In this document: positions 25,053-36,504 of the stretch, in pieces
How positions within the stretch are numbered: the first letter of the stretch is position 1
Layout: every line of letters begins with the position of its first letter
NCBI RefSeq assembly: GCF_014529535.1
Contig: NC_050738.1
Span: 5,808,140-5,872,139 of the forward strand
Direction: 5' to 3'
DNA: 64,000 nt
DNA from: Bradysia coprophila
Taxonomy: Eukaryota > Arthropoda > Insecta > Diptera > Sciaridae
The notes under the pieces: generated by a model
The model's input: the letters and a program-made list of their open reading frames with translations, nothing else
Database searches by the model: none
What the model was told of the DNA's origin: nothing
Position numbers and translations under genes: made by a program

Positions 25053-25132
25053 CCCGAGTAAAAATAATACAAAGGATTTGAGACCGTGAGACGTCTCTTT
25101 TCGAACTTTTGAGACTTTTATTTTTACTCGGG
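25053..25132. repeat. short inverted repeat upstream of aldehyde oxidase
   Basis: CCCGAGTAAAAATAA (left) and its exact complement TTATTTTTACTCGGG (right) close an ~80-bp stem-loop with a few further paired bases inside. It sits about 300 bp before the aldehyde oxidase ATG. It may be a small MITE; no TSD was seen. Confidence 0.6.
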
Positions 25133-25430
25133 GTATATTTTCTACCGTTATAACGAATTCAAATCAGTACCAGTCATAGCTCTCAAGAGTGGTCCTCTGA
25201 TTCGGTCATGCAATATCTCCTTCTTATAAAGTCTTATTATACATACCATTTTCTGTTTTTCATCACTGGTCTTTTCCTTTACATAAATTTTGTTTCTATT
25301 AAAGATTGATTAGGGTGTGGAAGATTTTAAAGTTTTTTTCCTTACGAATATCTTAAGCTTGGGTTTGGTACACAGTGCAGACATTAAACAAAACAAATAT
25401 TAAGACAAAATAGTGGTGAACGAGGCAAAA

Positions 25431-28400
25431 ATGAATTTATCATTTTCTTTGAACGAGAAAAAATATTCAAGTAAATCAAACAGAAATTACATTTTATAGT
25501 AACGGAAAATTCGTGAAACTAAGGCCTGTGTTTTCTAACCAGTAACGCCAAAAGAGGTGCCGATTGATACCAGCCTCTTAGTGTTTATTCGAAGCCATGC
25601 ACGTTTAACTGGAACAAAATTTATGTGCTTGGAAGGTGGTTGTGGCGCTTGCATTGTAAATATATCTGGAATTAAAACACCGTCTGGGGAATATCGTACG
25701 ATAGCCGTGAATGCGGTGCGTTCAAAAATTATTCTTTCACACAACGAGGCTTTTGAAAGTAATCTTAAATAGAAAAATGTTGAAACCATTGAAGTAATAG
25801 ATTCATTAAACAGCCAAGATTACAGATTGGTTGAGTTAACTGATTTAATAATTACACTGCCTGTGAAACGTTAAGTCTACTCGGTCTATGTAAAATATGA
25901 CTAATATTTCAGTGTCTTTGGCCGGTTTATGCATGCAACAATCTTATCATCACCACAATCGAAGGCATTGGAAATATAAAAAATGGATATCATCCGATTC
26001 AGCGAGTACTGCATCGTTTTAATGGAACACAATGCGGATATTGTTCGCCCGGAATGGTCATGAATATGTACAGTTTATTGGAATCGAATAGCGGAAAAGT
26101 TACGATGGAACAAGTGGAAAACTCGTTCGGTGGCAGTCTTTGCCGTTGTACAGGTTACCGATCCATATTGGATGCGTTCAAATCTCTCGCCACAAATGGG
26201 TGTGGTTGTGATATTGAAGACTTACCATTGAACGTGTGTCAGACATGCGATAAAGAGTGTGATTTGAAGGCGAATACTTTGCTGGAAATTGTTGACGAAG
26301 ATGGGAAAATCTGGTTGAGACCATCAAATCTCTCAGAGTTACTTACAATATTGACAAAACACGCTGCGGATGCGGAATACATGCTAGTTGCTGGCAATAC
26401 TGCTCATGGTATTGTTCAATATTTTCAAGATTTTTTCCAATTCAAATTTGACCATTTCAGGTGTTTATAGGAGATCCGAACAAGTCACTGTTTTTATCGA
26501 CATCAAATCCATTAGAGAACTTCACACGATATCAGTGAATGAAAATTCATTTATTGTCGGAGCAAATGTATCGTTGACTGAACTCATGGAAACTCTTCAA
26601 CAAGCCGCCACAAAGTATGATCAGTACTCATATGGCAAGCATTTGGCTGATCATATTGATCTAGTGGCTACCGTGCCCGTTCGAAATGTAAAACAATTTT
26701 TTATTTTCTAATTTGATTGGGGGGTCGTCCATAAACGACGTCCACTTTACACAGATGATGAGGTTTTTTCAAATCTTATACGCATTGGTGCAGGGATATC
26801 GTAAGCGAAATGGAGAGGAACGGAAAAGTGGACGTAATTCATGGGCGATTCTATACAACTAAATTGATTTTATATCGTTTCCAATGCAGGCTGGAACAAT
26901 TGCAGGAAACTTGAGCATAAAACATGCTCATAACGAATTTCCATCCGACATATTCCTCTTATTGGAAACAATTGGAGCTAAATTGAATGTTCTTTCTGTT
27001 GATGGCTCAGAACATTGCTATACGGCAAAGGAATACTTAACACTGGATATGCGACTGAAAGTGATCTTGACTGTAGCGTTCCCGAAATTGGAGCCCACTA
27101 GTTTCGAATTTCGATCGTATAAAATTATGCAGCGCGCACAAAATGCCCATGCAATAGTCAATGCTGCTTTCTTATTTGAGTTTAACACAAACGAGACGAG
27201 AAGTTCGGTAAAATCGTGTCGTATTTGTTATGGCGGAATAAACCCAAGATTCGTTCATGCTGAAGTCACTGAGATACTTTTAGCCGGTGTTGAGCAATTA
27301 TACACAAATGACACTTTAGGGAGAGCAATTGAAAGTTTGAAACATGAAATCAATCCAGACTCAAACCCAGTAGATCCACCGGCCGAATATCGAAAGCATC
27401 TTGCGATAGCTTTATTTTATCGGTTCATGCTGGCAACTGCGCCGTTGAACCGAATCAAAATCAAATATTTATCAGGTAGCTTGGGACTGGAACGTCCGAT
27501 ATCGAGTGGTAGTCAAGTGTTCCAGCCAAATCAAAAGACATATCCCCTGACTCAACCAGTGTTAAAGTACGAAGGTCTAATCCAATGTTCGGGTGAAGCG
27601 GAATACGTCAACGATGTATTTAGCGCGTTAAATGTGAACGAAGAACTGTGGGCAGCATTTGTTTCAGCTACACAGGTCCATTCGAAAATTGTTAGCATCG
27701 ATGCGACTAGCGCTTTGGTATGTATACATAAGTCCTCATGTCCTCATGTGACTTATAAGAACGGGCAGGTCCAAGATTTTAATATTAATTTGAAATTGCA
27801 TTGCAGAAAATGAGTGGGATCGTAGCTTTCTTTTCCGCTAAAGATATTCCCGGTGAAAACGATTTTGCACCAATTGGCGCTGGACAGATAATTCCAGCGT
27901 ATAAAGAACCGATTTTTATCGATTTGAACAGGAAAGTAGAGTTTTACGGACAACCATGCGGTATAATTGTTGCTAAGACGATGAATTTAGCCAATTTAGC
28001 CGCTAAGGAAGTTCACATTGTATACGATCAGCTAGAAGTGACACAATCAATCGTTCCGACTGTTTTTCATTGGCGAGATAGATACAACTGTAATGCATCT
28101 CAAGCACAGATTGAACTACTTCCATTGGCGCCAAATCAAAAACGAATTTCAGTCAAGCCCAAGCACCAGAAAACGATCATTGGTATCCAGCAAACTATCG
28201 AGTAATTACCTGAATTTGACCATCAATTTTTCCTGCAGGTAATTTGGATGTTGGATCGCAATATCATTTCACGATGGAGCCACAAACCACCGTCTGTCAC
28301 CCGAGCGATGATGGTGGTATTAATGTATTGAGTGCAACGCAATTTTTCGATCTGACTCACATTGCGATATCAAGATCATTGAAAATTCCCCAAAGCAAAG

Positions 28401-30126
28401 TAACCGGCACTCATAAACGATTAGGTGGTGGCTATGGCGCGAAACTCACTCGGTCATCTCAAGTTGCATGTGCCTGTGCCTTGGCATGCCATTTACTACG
28501 ACGGCCCGTTCGATTTGTTATGACGATTGAATCAAATATGTCGGTAATTGGCAAGCGATATGCAAACTTGGCGGAATATAATGCAACAATCGATACAAGG
28601 AACGGATCCTTGCTCGATCTAAAGTTGTACGTTGCACAAGATTTCGGCAACAGTCTTAATGATGATGCATCATTAGTTTTGGAATCGACATTGACACGGT
28701 CATGTTACGCACGAGTATCTGAGTGGATGGTCACTGTGCATAAGCAAACAACCGATGCTCCTTCGGCAACTTGGTGTCGAGGACCAGGTTCAACGGAAGC
28801 CACAGCAATTGTGGAGAATTTAATGGAACATATTGCGCGTGAAACAAATTTGGATCCGGCTGAAGTGCGATTGAACAATTTCAGTAAGCAGGAGTCATTA
28901 CGCAAAATATTTCCGGATTTCTTGAGAGACACTGGTAATAAAGACTTTTCTTTACTCAAACAAAAGCTAGTCAACGTCAGAGCAAATTCCTTGTCTTCTA
29001 ATCCCGTTCCCTGATTTTAGAGTACTACAAACGTAAAGCCGAAATAAACGCATTCAATCAAAAGAACCGTTGGAAGAAGAAAGGCATCGCCGTATCGGTG
29101 ATAAAATTTCCCCTTGATTATGTGGCATCTCTTTCAATATACATTGCAATTTATCACGGAGATGGAACTGTTGTTGTGTCACATGGAGGCACCGAAATGG
29201 GTCAAGGTATCAATACAAAAGTTCAACAAGTTGTGGCATTCATCCTTGGCATTCCATTAAATTATGTTACGATTGCACCATTCAGTTCGATTGTAGCTGC
29301 CAATCGTTCGTTTTCGGCGGCCTCGATCACTAGCGACTCGGTCTGTTTTGCAGCAAAAAAAGCGTGCGAAAATATATTGAAACGACTAAAACCAGTTCGG
29401 AAGAGAATGTCGCATCCATCATGGGTTCAAATTGTTCAGCAGGCTTGGTCAGAGAATATTGACTTGACACAAAAGGAACTAGTTCCGCAAACGGAACTAA
29501 AGTCTTACAGTGTAGTGGGCTGTGCTTGCGCTGAAATCGAACTCGATGTATTAACAGGGAATGTTCAGATATTACGCGTTGACATCGTTGAAGATGTTGG
29601 CAACAGCATGAGTCCTTTGGTGGATATTGGTCAAATTGAAGGTTTGAAAGTCCATCAAATATGAACAGTTGCATTTAAAAGACCTTCCAATAGGTGCCTT
29701 CATAATGGGTGTTGGCTATTGGCTAACCGAAAAACTAATTTACGATGGACAAACGGGTGAATTGCTCACAAATCGAACATGGACGTACAAAGTACCGGGC
29801 GCCAAAGATATTCCGATTGATTTTCGTGTAAAATTCTTGCAAAATGTCAACAACGAAGGTGTGCTCGGGTCGAAAACTACCGGTGAACCAGCGCTTACAT
29901 TGTCCATTGTTGTTATGTTTGCATTGCGACATGCCATTGATTCAGTCCGATTTGATAATGGATTTCGTGGAACATGGTATCAATTAGGTAATCAATCGCT
30001 TGTGTCTTTATCTGCGATTCTTTGAAAGGATGAAATATTTCTCAATAATTTTTAGGCTCTGGGAACACTCCTGATGTTGTGTCCAACGCATCAAATGTCT
30101 GTGTGGATGAGTTCAAGTTATATTAA
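25431..30126 (+). CDS. Aox: aldehyde oxidase (molybdo-flavoprotein), 10 exons
   Basis: Exons read as 25431-25470, 25543-25715, 25913-26408, 26461-26687, 26890-27717, 27807-28182, 28239-28975, 29023-29641, 29694-29987 and 30056-30126. All joins keep frame and total 3861 nt, giving 1286 aa, normal for the family. The N-terminal 2Fe-2S domain has C42, C47, C50 and C72; the second cluster has C112, C115, C148 and C150 (CGYC and CRC). The FAD domain shows LVAGNTAHGVYRR and GTIAGNLSIKH. The molybdenum domain shows QYHFTMEPQT, GGGYGAK (near 776), RGPGSTEA and the catalytic glutamate in GEPAL (near 1230); it ends in DEFKLY. QYHFTMEPQ and GGGYGAK are aldehyde-oxidase-like rather than xanthine-dehydrogenase-like. 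The family oxidises aldehydes and N-heterocycles in the cytosol, using O2 and making peroxide. All key residues are present, so the gene looks functional. The exon 7/8 junction is the least certain (donor GTCAGA, acceptor within TTTTAGAG). The nearest upstream feature is the satellite-bearing element, 480 bp away. Confidence 0.93.
26724..26849. repeat. inverted-repeat element in aldehyde oxidase intron 4
   Basis: TCGTCCAT.AACGACGTCCACTT pairs imperfectly with the reverse complement of AAGTGGACGTAATTCATGGG at the right end. It fills most of a 202-bp intron (26688-26889); four of the other eight introns are only 47-68 bp. Likely a small MITE. Confidence 0.55.
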
Positions 30127-30152
30127 GAAAGTTTAAATGAATAGCTTGAGAT

Positions 30153-30158
30153 AATAAA
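30153..30158 (+). terminator. polyadenylation signal of aldehyde oxidase
   Basis: AATAAA lies 27 bp after the stop codon, implying a very short 3' UTR. Confidence 0.7.
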
Positions 30159-30179
30159 CAGCTCTCTGCAAACTTTATG

Positions 30180-31609
30180 AATGTGCACGTTGTCTATTTT
30201 ACAAGATAATCTATTAATAACTAATACCTCCAGTACTCTGTGGCCCCTTGGTACTAAGCGTTAACAATGCATAGACATTAGGCTTGTAGATTAGCCATTT
30301 GTTTGAATCGGTTCAAACAGAAGATGAGTGTGGAGTGTTGGAAGGGCCGGTATTCCCGTACTATTAGTCTCGTTATTAGTATATCATGAATGTATCCACA
30401 CAGTAGTAACATAATCGGTGACAATAATGACTAACATCAAAGATTTCGTGGGTTATGAGGGCAGATCACATAATTATTAATCACAACTTTTATACTGTGA
30501 GTAACTACAGTCAACTAATTCATATTAAATATGTAGTTTAATAGCAATGCTCATTAGCCAGACGTGTGAAGGTATAAAAACGCTCGTTTAGACCCTCTAC
30601 CGATGTCCAAACGCACCAAAAATCAGAAACTGTACTACTTGCTTATTGGCAATAACAACTATACTAGATTTGAATGCTGGAAGAACACAATACCAGTCTA
30701 CTCATGGACAAGTCTAGCGAATCATAGATGAAATGAAATTTAAAATTATCACCAAACTTGCTAACTCGTGGCCGTCGAATTACATGTCCACCAGCACACT
30801 ACATACCATAACACTTACTCATATGATCCTCTGATGGTCCGTTGCCAAAGCGTTAAAAATATCGAATGTCCTATAAAATGGGCAATTTCTGCTTTTTCCA
30901 AATATTTAAGAACTTTAGAGCGCAGTACTGGCAATCAAATCTAAATTTCTAAATGAAAAATTAGTGACCACTGCGTCACAGAGGTCCATTTCGAAAATTA
31001 TGTTCTTGTTACCATTCACTAAAACAATACAAATGACAGCACTACTCATTCTACATCAAAAATATTTCGACAAGTAAGTAACTTGAATATATTCTTCCAA
31101 TTGCGTAAGTCATTTTATTGAACAATTTTAAGCGTGTGCTCAATTTTAAGTGCGTGCATGAAAGAAACATACTGAGTCGAAAATACTAACATATCAATCA
31201 AATCTTATATGTGTTGAATAGATTTAACGCACAACACTTTAAGAATCTCATTCTTTGAGTATACGTGTGTGTCTTACTGTGCATAACGTGCAAGTTCCAT
31301 TTACAATATCAATTATAATCCAAACTCGCTGCGTCAAGACTTGCAATTTCTGTTCTTGTTCAATCAAATGAAATTAAATTTTTGTAGTAAAAAAATTTGA
31401 CGGAAAAATATCTTTAACCGTGTACGAGATTACAGGCTACAGAGCCTAGTGGCTGCTAAAGGAAATTGTCTATGACTTGCAACGAATGTTCAATCAAATT
31501 TAAATTTCCTTCAAAATATTGTGGGGTCGATAGACGTGAAAATTGTATTTTGTGTGATGGTATTGAACGATAGAATTGTCACGAAATGTTGCTGGAGTAA
31601 TAGTGTGTT
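30180..31609. other. intergenic region between aldehyde oxidase and GST
   Basis: 1.4 kb with no open frame, tRNA or repeat I can support. It should hold the GST promoter; I could not assign a TATA box. Confidence 0.5.
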
Positions 31610-32359
31610 ATGGCTTCGAAAATAGTACTATTTTATCGTCCATTGAGTCCACCGTCAAGAGCTGTTTTGCTAACAGCCAAAGCAATTGGGCTTAACTTAG
31701 AACTCAAAGACATAAACGTACTTACGGGCGAACACCTGACGCCAGAATTCAGAAAGGTATGTCATGTCGATTCTCTGCTTTGTGGCTTGGCAGTTCTTAC
31801 TAGATTTTTTGTTTAGTTGAATCCCCAACATACAATCCCCACAATCAACGATAATGGTATCATTGTCTACGATAGCCATGCAATTTCCGCGTATCTTGTG
31901 GATAAATATAGTGACAATGATTCACTCTATCCAAAAGACTTAGTTCGACGGGCTCATGTTAATTCACGATTACACTTCAACTCCGGTTTTCTATTTGCCA
32001 GGCTACGCTATCTGTTTGAACCAATTTTCTTTATGAATGAAGATGTCATTCCGGAATGGAAAGTCGAATACATTCAAAAGTGTTGGATTTTCATGGAAGA
32101 GTTTCTGGAAAAGGGAGATTATGTTTGCGGCGATGAATTAACCATTGCGGACTTTTGCTGTATTGCTACGGTTTCGTCTATCGATAAAATTGCTGTTATT
32201 GATCCGGAAAAATTTCCCAGATTATTTGCATGGACAAGGCGAATGCAAGCGATTCCATTCTATAGCAGTGAAAATGCAAAGGGTGCGGCAGCCTTTCAAA
32301 AGTCTTTGTTGAGTACTGTGGCGAAACGGAAAGCTGAATTGACTAATAAAGTTAAGTGA
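31610..32359 (+). CDS. glutathione S-transferase, epsilon-class-like, 2 exons
   Basis: Exons 31610-31756 and 31817-32359 (intron 60 bp, phase 0) give 229 aa. The thioredoxin-like N-terminal domain has YRPLSPPSRAVLLTAKAIGL with a catalytic-serine candidate at S13, GEHLTPEFRKLNPQHTIPT (the cis-proline region spans the intron) and the glutathione-binding DSHAI motif. The all-helical C-terminal domain has LYPKDLVRRA, RLHFNSG and GDELTIADFC (the N-capping box). GEHLTPEF, NPQHTIP and the helix following LYPKDLVRRA are typical of the insect epsilon class, known for detoxification of xenobiotics and lipid peroxidation products in the cytosol; delta class is less likely. The intron after the K of FRK is in a position common to insect delta/epsilon genes. 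The gene looks intact. Its neighbour 1.5 kb upstream on the same strand is aldehyde oxidase. Confidence 0.93.
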
Positions 32360-32482
32360 CGATCAAGCAACTGTTTTTTTAATCAGAGATCCGTATGTAA
32401 AATTTGTACTCTTGCATTTGAACTTGTACAAACGGCAAGTATATTCAGTGATGGAATCGCTAAATCTGTTACTGCTTGCGCT

Positions 32483-32700
32483 CAATGAAAGTAGATAAGT
32501 AGGTATGGCCAGTCCATACAAGTCGGAGCACATACGGATTTGCATGGCGCCACCTCAAACGAACTCATTTCTAGTGGAAATTTGCACTAGAAATGAGTTC
32601 GTTTGAGGTGGCGCCATGCAAATCCGTATGTGCTCCGGCTAGAACAAATTTGAACGTTTGGCCATACCTTTTGGCCATACCTATCCATTTACTTTCATTG
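32483..32700. mobile_element. hairpin MITE with 8-bp TSD, family M1 copy 2
   Basis: Same family as 9768-9972 but in opposite orientation: ends CAATGAAAGTA and TACTTTCATTG, the same GGTGGCGCCATGCAAAT arms, 218 bp. A perfect 8-bp TSD CTTGCGCT flanks it (32475-32482 and 32701-32708). A short extra repeat of TTGGCCATACC near the right end explains the length difference. It lies 115 bp after the GST stop codon, so it may be in the 3' UTR. Confidence 0.92.
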
Positions 32701-32736
32701 CTTGCGCTAAGAAGGGATCTTCTACTTGTTGATACA

Positions 32737-33415
32737 AAATCATTTACATGCTACATGCGTCGAAAACCGTACTTTTCATGTTTCAAGCACTTCTTTCGAA
32801 GTCCATTACATAACTCGGGATAAAAATGAAAAGTCTTGTTTTCGTGTGTTTATTGACCTCGGCTTTGCCTCGGATCAACAAAATTCACACGAAAACTCTA
32901 CTTTTCATCTTTTTATCCCTAGATATGTAAAATACTATTACTTCATTAGTTCAATTGTAAAATTGTTATGACTTTTTCGCTCATTTTTGCGATCCCGGCA
33001 AATCGTTTTTTTTTCACCGGTTGAGATTTGAAACGAGTTAACCTTTACGTCATTAAAGATGGTGACTGGGCGTTTCTAAATCCGTGGCCATTGAGGTGTT
33101 CTCGAAATTTTTACACGTAAAATATTCATGTGTTTAGCTAGCCACAAAATATTGTTGTTGTGAATTCAGCTCTTTTGAGAAGTTCTTTCAGTTTAATAGT
33201 ATTTTACATAACTAGGGATAAAAAGATGAAAAGTAGAGTTTTCGTGTGAATTTTGTTGATCCGAGGCGAAGCCGAGGTCAATAAACACACAAACACGAGA
33301 TTTTTCACTTTTATTCCGAGTTATGTAATGGATTTTACATGCTAAGGGCGTCTAAAGTAGTGATTAAAACATGAAAAGTAAGGTTTTCGACGCATGTAGC
33401 ATGTAAAAATTTAAA
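32737..33415. repeat. dispersed repeat R1, full inverted-repeat copy
   Basis: Two arms of about 200 bp (32737-32937 and 33205-33415) are inverted copies of each other around a 260-bp spacer. Shared marks are ACATGCTACATGCGTCGAAA, TTATTGACCTCGGCTTTGCC, TCACACGAAAACTCTACTTT and ATGAAAAGT. Partial copies occur at 33500-33650, 46831-46915, 49370-49505 and 57888-58265. Non-coding. A foldback-like or MITE-like element is likely, with no TSD found. Confidence 0.75.
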
Positions 33416-33499
33416 ATGTGACTTTGGAAATTTAAAACGTTTTATGGCCCACCTCGGTCGGCGCGATTGGTAAATTTCCTTCACTAAACTCACCTTAAG

Positions 33500-33650
33500 T
33501 ATTTTTACATGACAAGGGATACAATTTTGAAAAGTCCAGTTTTCGTGCGAAGTTTTTTGAGGCGAGGTGAAGCCGAGGACAACAATCACACGAGAAGGTG
33601 ATTTTTTTTTCATCCCGAGTCTTGTGAGGGCATTTACATGATTTCTTAAA
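33500..33650. repeat. dispersed repeat R1, diverged partial copy
   Basis: TTTTACATGACAAGGGATA, TTTTCGTGCGAAG, GAGGCGAGGTGAAGCCGAGG and CACACGAGAAGGTGA follow the order of the right arm of 32737-33415. Confidence 0.65.
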
Positions 33651-35239
33651 CCGATTCTCTTGTTTCCTCCAGTGACGTAATTCGCCACTCTCGACTCTAG
33701 GGAAAACCAAAGTAAGAAAATAGTAGTTTTGTCTCTAAAACCCCATTTAAAATGACACCAAATACGCCTTTCTTGAAAATAAATTTGACTTTCGGCAAAT
33801 CTAAGAGTCACAGCTACTCTTCACCGGCATCTTGGTCAATGCATCTCCCTCTGCTGCCCAAACACTTTATGACTGATAAAACATAATAACTTAAAACAAA
33901 AATTCTGTTTCCGAGTTCAAGAGGATGGAAAAATAACTGCCTGCCGTACTCTTAAAATCGAATTTATTGTAGACGAAACATTCCATATAGTTATACAAAA
34001 TGTTTTAATGGAACTCCAATCGCACCCACATCTATCTTATAGCAATTTTTTGCAAGTACAAGATACTTTCTTCGTTCAATAAATAGAACATTATAAAATG
34101 GACTACAAATATATCGACGTTTGTGGACGTATAATATATTTTCAAGTCTACCGGAGTACACTCAACAGCTATTTCTAGCAAAATGGAATCGCTATTGCAA
34201 ATCGAAATATGTGCACCATTAATGCTCGGTACGTATACTATACGTAATATACTACTTGTACCATAAACACTCGAAAAACTTTTTACTCGAAGCACTTACA
34301 CATCCATTCATATAAAACACAGACCTAGATTTTATGTGGTACGATTTTTGATAAGGATGTATCAAAGCACCTTAGGTTAGACTTACTTTCGTGTGGTGGT
34401 TGGCGTGGTTTTTTTTTCTTTCGTCTTCTGCTGCTTTGCCATTTCGACTTATGTTTGAGACATATAAGAAAAGATAGTCAATATAAATTTCCATCAAAAA
34501 TAACAAAAGCTTTTGTGTTTTCATCCAAAAAAATTTTATTATACAATTGGGAGCATTATAGTTTGTTTGTTAACCCCGGAGCTGAATTATTTTATGACTT
34601 ATATGTTTCTTAGTGTTTGAATAGAAATATGAGATAAATAAATATCTATACGAGGAACATGTATATATTGGGGGGTTGGTTAGATTTTATAAATATATTT
34701 TATACAATGCGATACGCATAGACAGAAAATGTTGTGTGCTATGCCAGCCAGCCAGCAATGAAACGAAATTAAATATGGGGTCAGATAGAGAGATGTAAAA
34801 AGGGATATACCAAAAACAGAAACACATAATGGTCTGTTTCGTTTATCTTAAATGAAGGTACACATCTATAATATACAAACTTTTCGGAGGTCTCGAGGTC
34901 TTTTACGATAATAGCATATTTTACGGTGTTTTGGTTGGTTAGATGTGTACCGGATATGTACGAACGTTTCGGAATTTTTCTTTTGTGTAATTTTTTAAAC
35001 AAAAATCTTGGATGCCCAATATTAGGTAGAGATCAGAGAAGAACGATGTTTAAATTTAAGACAGAGAAAGGTAGGTTTCAGAGAGCAAACGCAAGCAAAA
35101 CAGTGCCTTCGGAGTGTTTGTGCCACCCCGGGAAATCTAATCTTATGATGGACGAAAGACTTGTCCCAAGATTTCGAACTAAAAAAAATCAATTTTTTAT
35201 TCTTTTCCCACGAAATCAATTAAATGACTAAGAGTTTAG
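33651..35239. other. gene-free stretch
   Basis: Only short overlapping open frames on both strands, none with a recognisable domain. Confidence 0.45.
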
Positions 35240-35397
35240 GGTCCCATCAAAAATGACGTAGACTCTTCAAAGGATAGTGATGAGTATCCAACAAAAACTT
35301 AACGAATGCTTCGTACATTTTTGATAAATATTTTCTCCACACATTTACATGTTACGTTGGGAAGGGTGTTTGAATTTCGTCATTTTTAGTGGGATTA
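35240..35397. mobile_element. small TIR element (MITE-like)
   Basis: TCCCATCAAAAATGACG at the left and the reverse complement TCCCACTAAAAATGACG at the right (15 of 17) bound about 155 bp. No TSD assigned. Confidence 0.5.
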
Positions 35398-36040
35398 CTT
35401 CGTGAATATGAATTCTACTAATTCAAATACAACGTACGAACTATAACTTCAATCGAATAAAATTATCGACGTTCGTTAACTGTAGAAGGAAATATTGGAA
35501 TTAACTGAGATCATTGAGTTGGTAGAAATAACGTAAAGTAGCGGTGACTCTTCATTTTTATCTGTCATTTTGTACTATTAAAGAGGAGACTGAACTAATT
35601 TATATGCTTTTCACGAAATCTTATTCCTTACGGGACGTAGAATATTTTTCACTATATTGTGTCGATATTACAGTTTTATCGTTCTCGAGATATGGATGCA
35701 TAATATGCATTGCATGTATGTATCAACAGAAAATTGAATTTCATCAGCTGGCTGATTGTTTTCACCTGTTACCGTTGGCGAAGACAAATTAAATGATGAT
35801 CTATCATGTTCACGACATTAAATAGAAAAATTCATTTTAACACTAACGAAGTAATAGATTTTCTGGCAGCGATCAAAGGTTGTCGTAGATTTTCAATGAC
35901 ACTGGTTTTAGATATCGACTTCATATTTCATGCAAGTAATTCCCTTGACTGAAAGTCATGGGTCTTACGAATGATAAACACTCTAAAATGTTTGTCACAC
36001 ATCGTTCACTACTATGATTGAAAATACATGGATGTATGAC
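35398..36040. other. gene-free stretch
   Basis: An 82-codon frame at 35544-35792 (+) with no recognisable domain; nothing else supported. Confidence 0.4.
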
Positions 36041-36046
36041 CAAAAA

Positions 36047-36463
36047 CAAAGGCTCTATGCCAGGCAAAAGTTGACCGATTTTTAAACGTCGGATTCGTTC
36101 CTTACATCCGCCGTTTAAACAATGACAACAAATGAATGAGGGTGATATGGATTTTTATTGTGCGCGAAATTTTTGAAAACGCAAATGATTTTTGTGGATT
36201 TTTTTTACAAATTTTTTTTTAAGGTATTTCAGGTTTTAGGTATTTAGAGTGATATATATTTGATCACCCTAAATACCTAAAACCTGAAATACCTTTAAAA
36301 AAAAAAAAAAATCCACAAAAATCATTTGCGTTTTCAAAAATTTCGCGCACAATAAAAATCCATATCACCCTCATTCATTTGTTGTCATTGTATAAACGGC
36401 GGATGTAAGGAACGAATCCAACGTTCAAAAATCGGTCAACTTTTGCCTGGTATAGAGCCTTTG
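36047..36463. mobile_element. 416-bp near-perfect palindromic MITE
   Basis: Arms of about 200 bp run from CAAAGGCTCTATGCCAGGCA to the matching right end and meet at a short AT-rich centre (about 36245-36265). Mismatches are few, so the copy is young or conserved. The flanks CCAAAAAC (36040-36047 and 36464-36471) form a 7-8 bp TSD. Non-coding. Confidence 0.88.
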
Positions 36464-36504
36464 CCAAAAACCTTAAATACAGAAAATGTTTGTCACACTT
36501 TGTT

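Noticed and set aside
28976..29020. Break or frameshift in aldehyde oxidase between the RNNFSKQ-like region and YYKRKAEI
   Set aside because: A 47-bp intron with donor GTCAGA and an AG acceptor restores the frame and family alignment, so no damage is needed to explain it.
25535..29937. Minus-strand open frames across the aldehyde oxidase gene
   Set aside because: They are shadows of the coding exons on the opposite strand.
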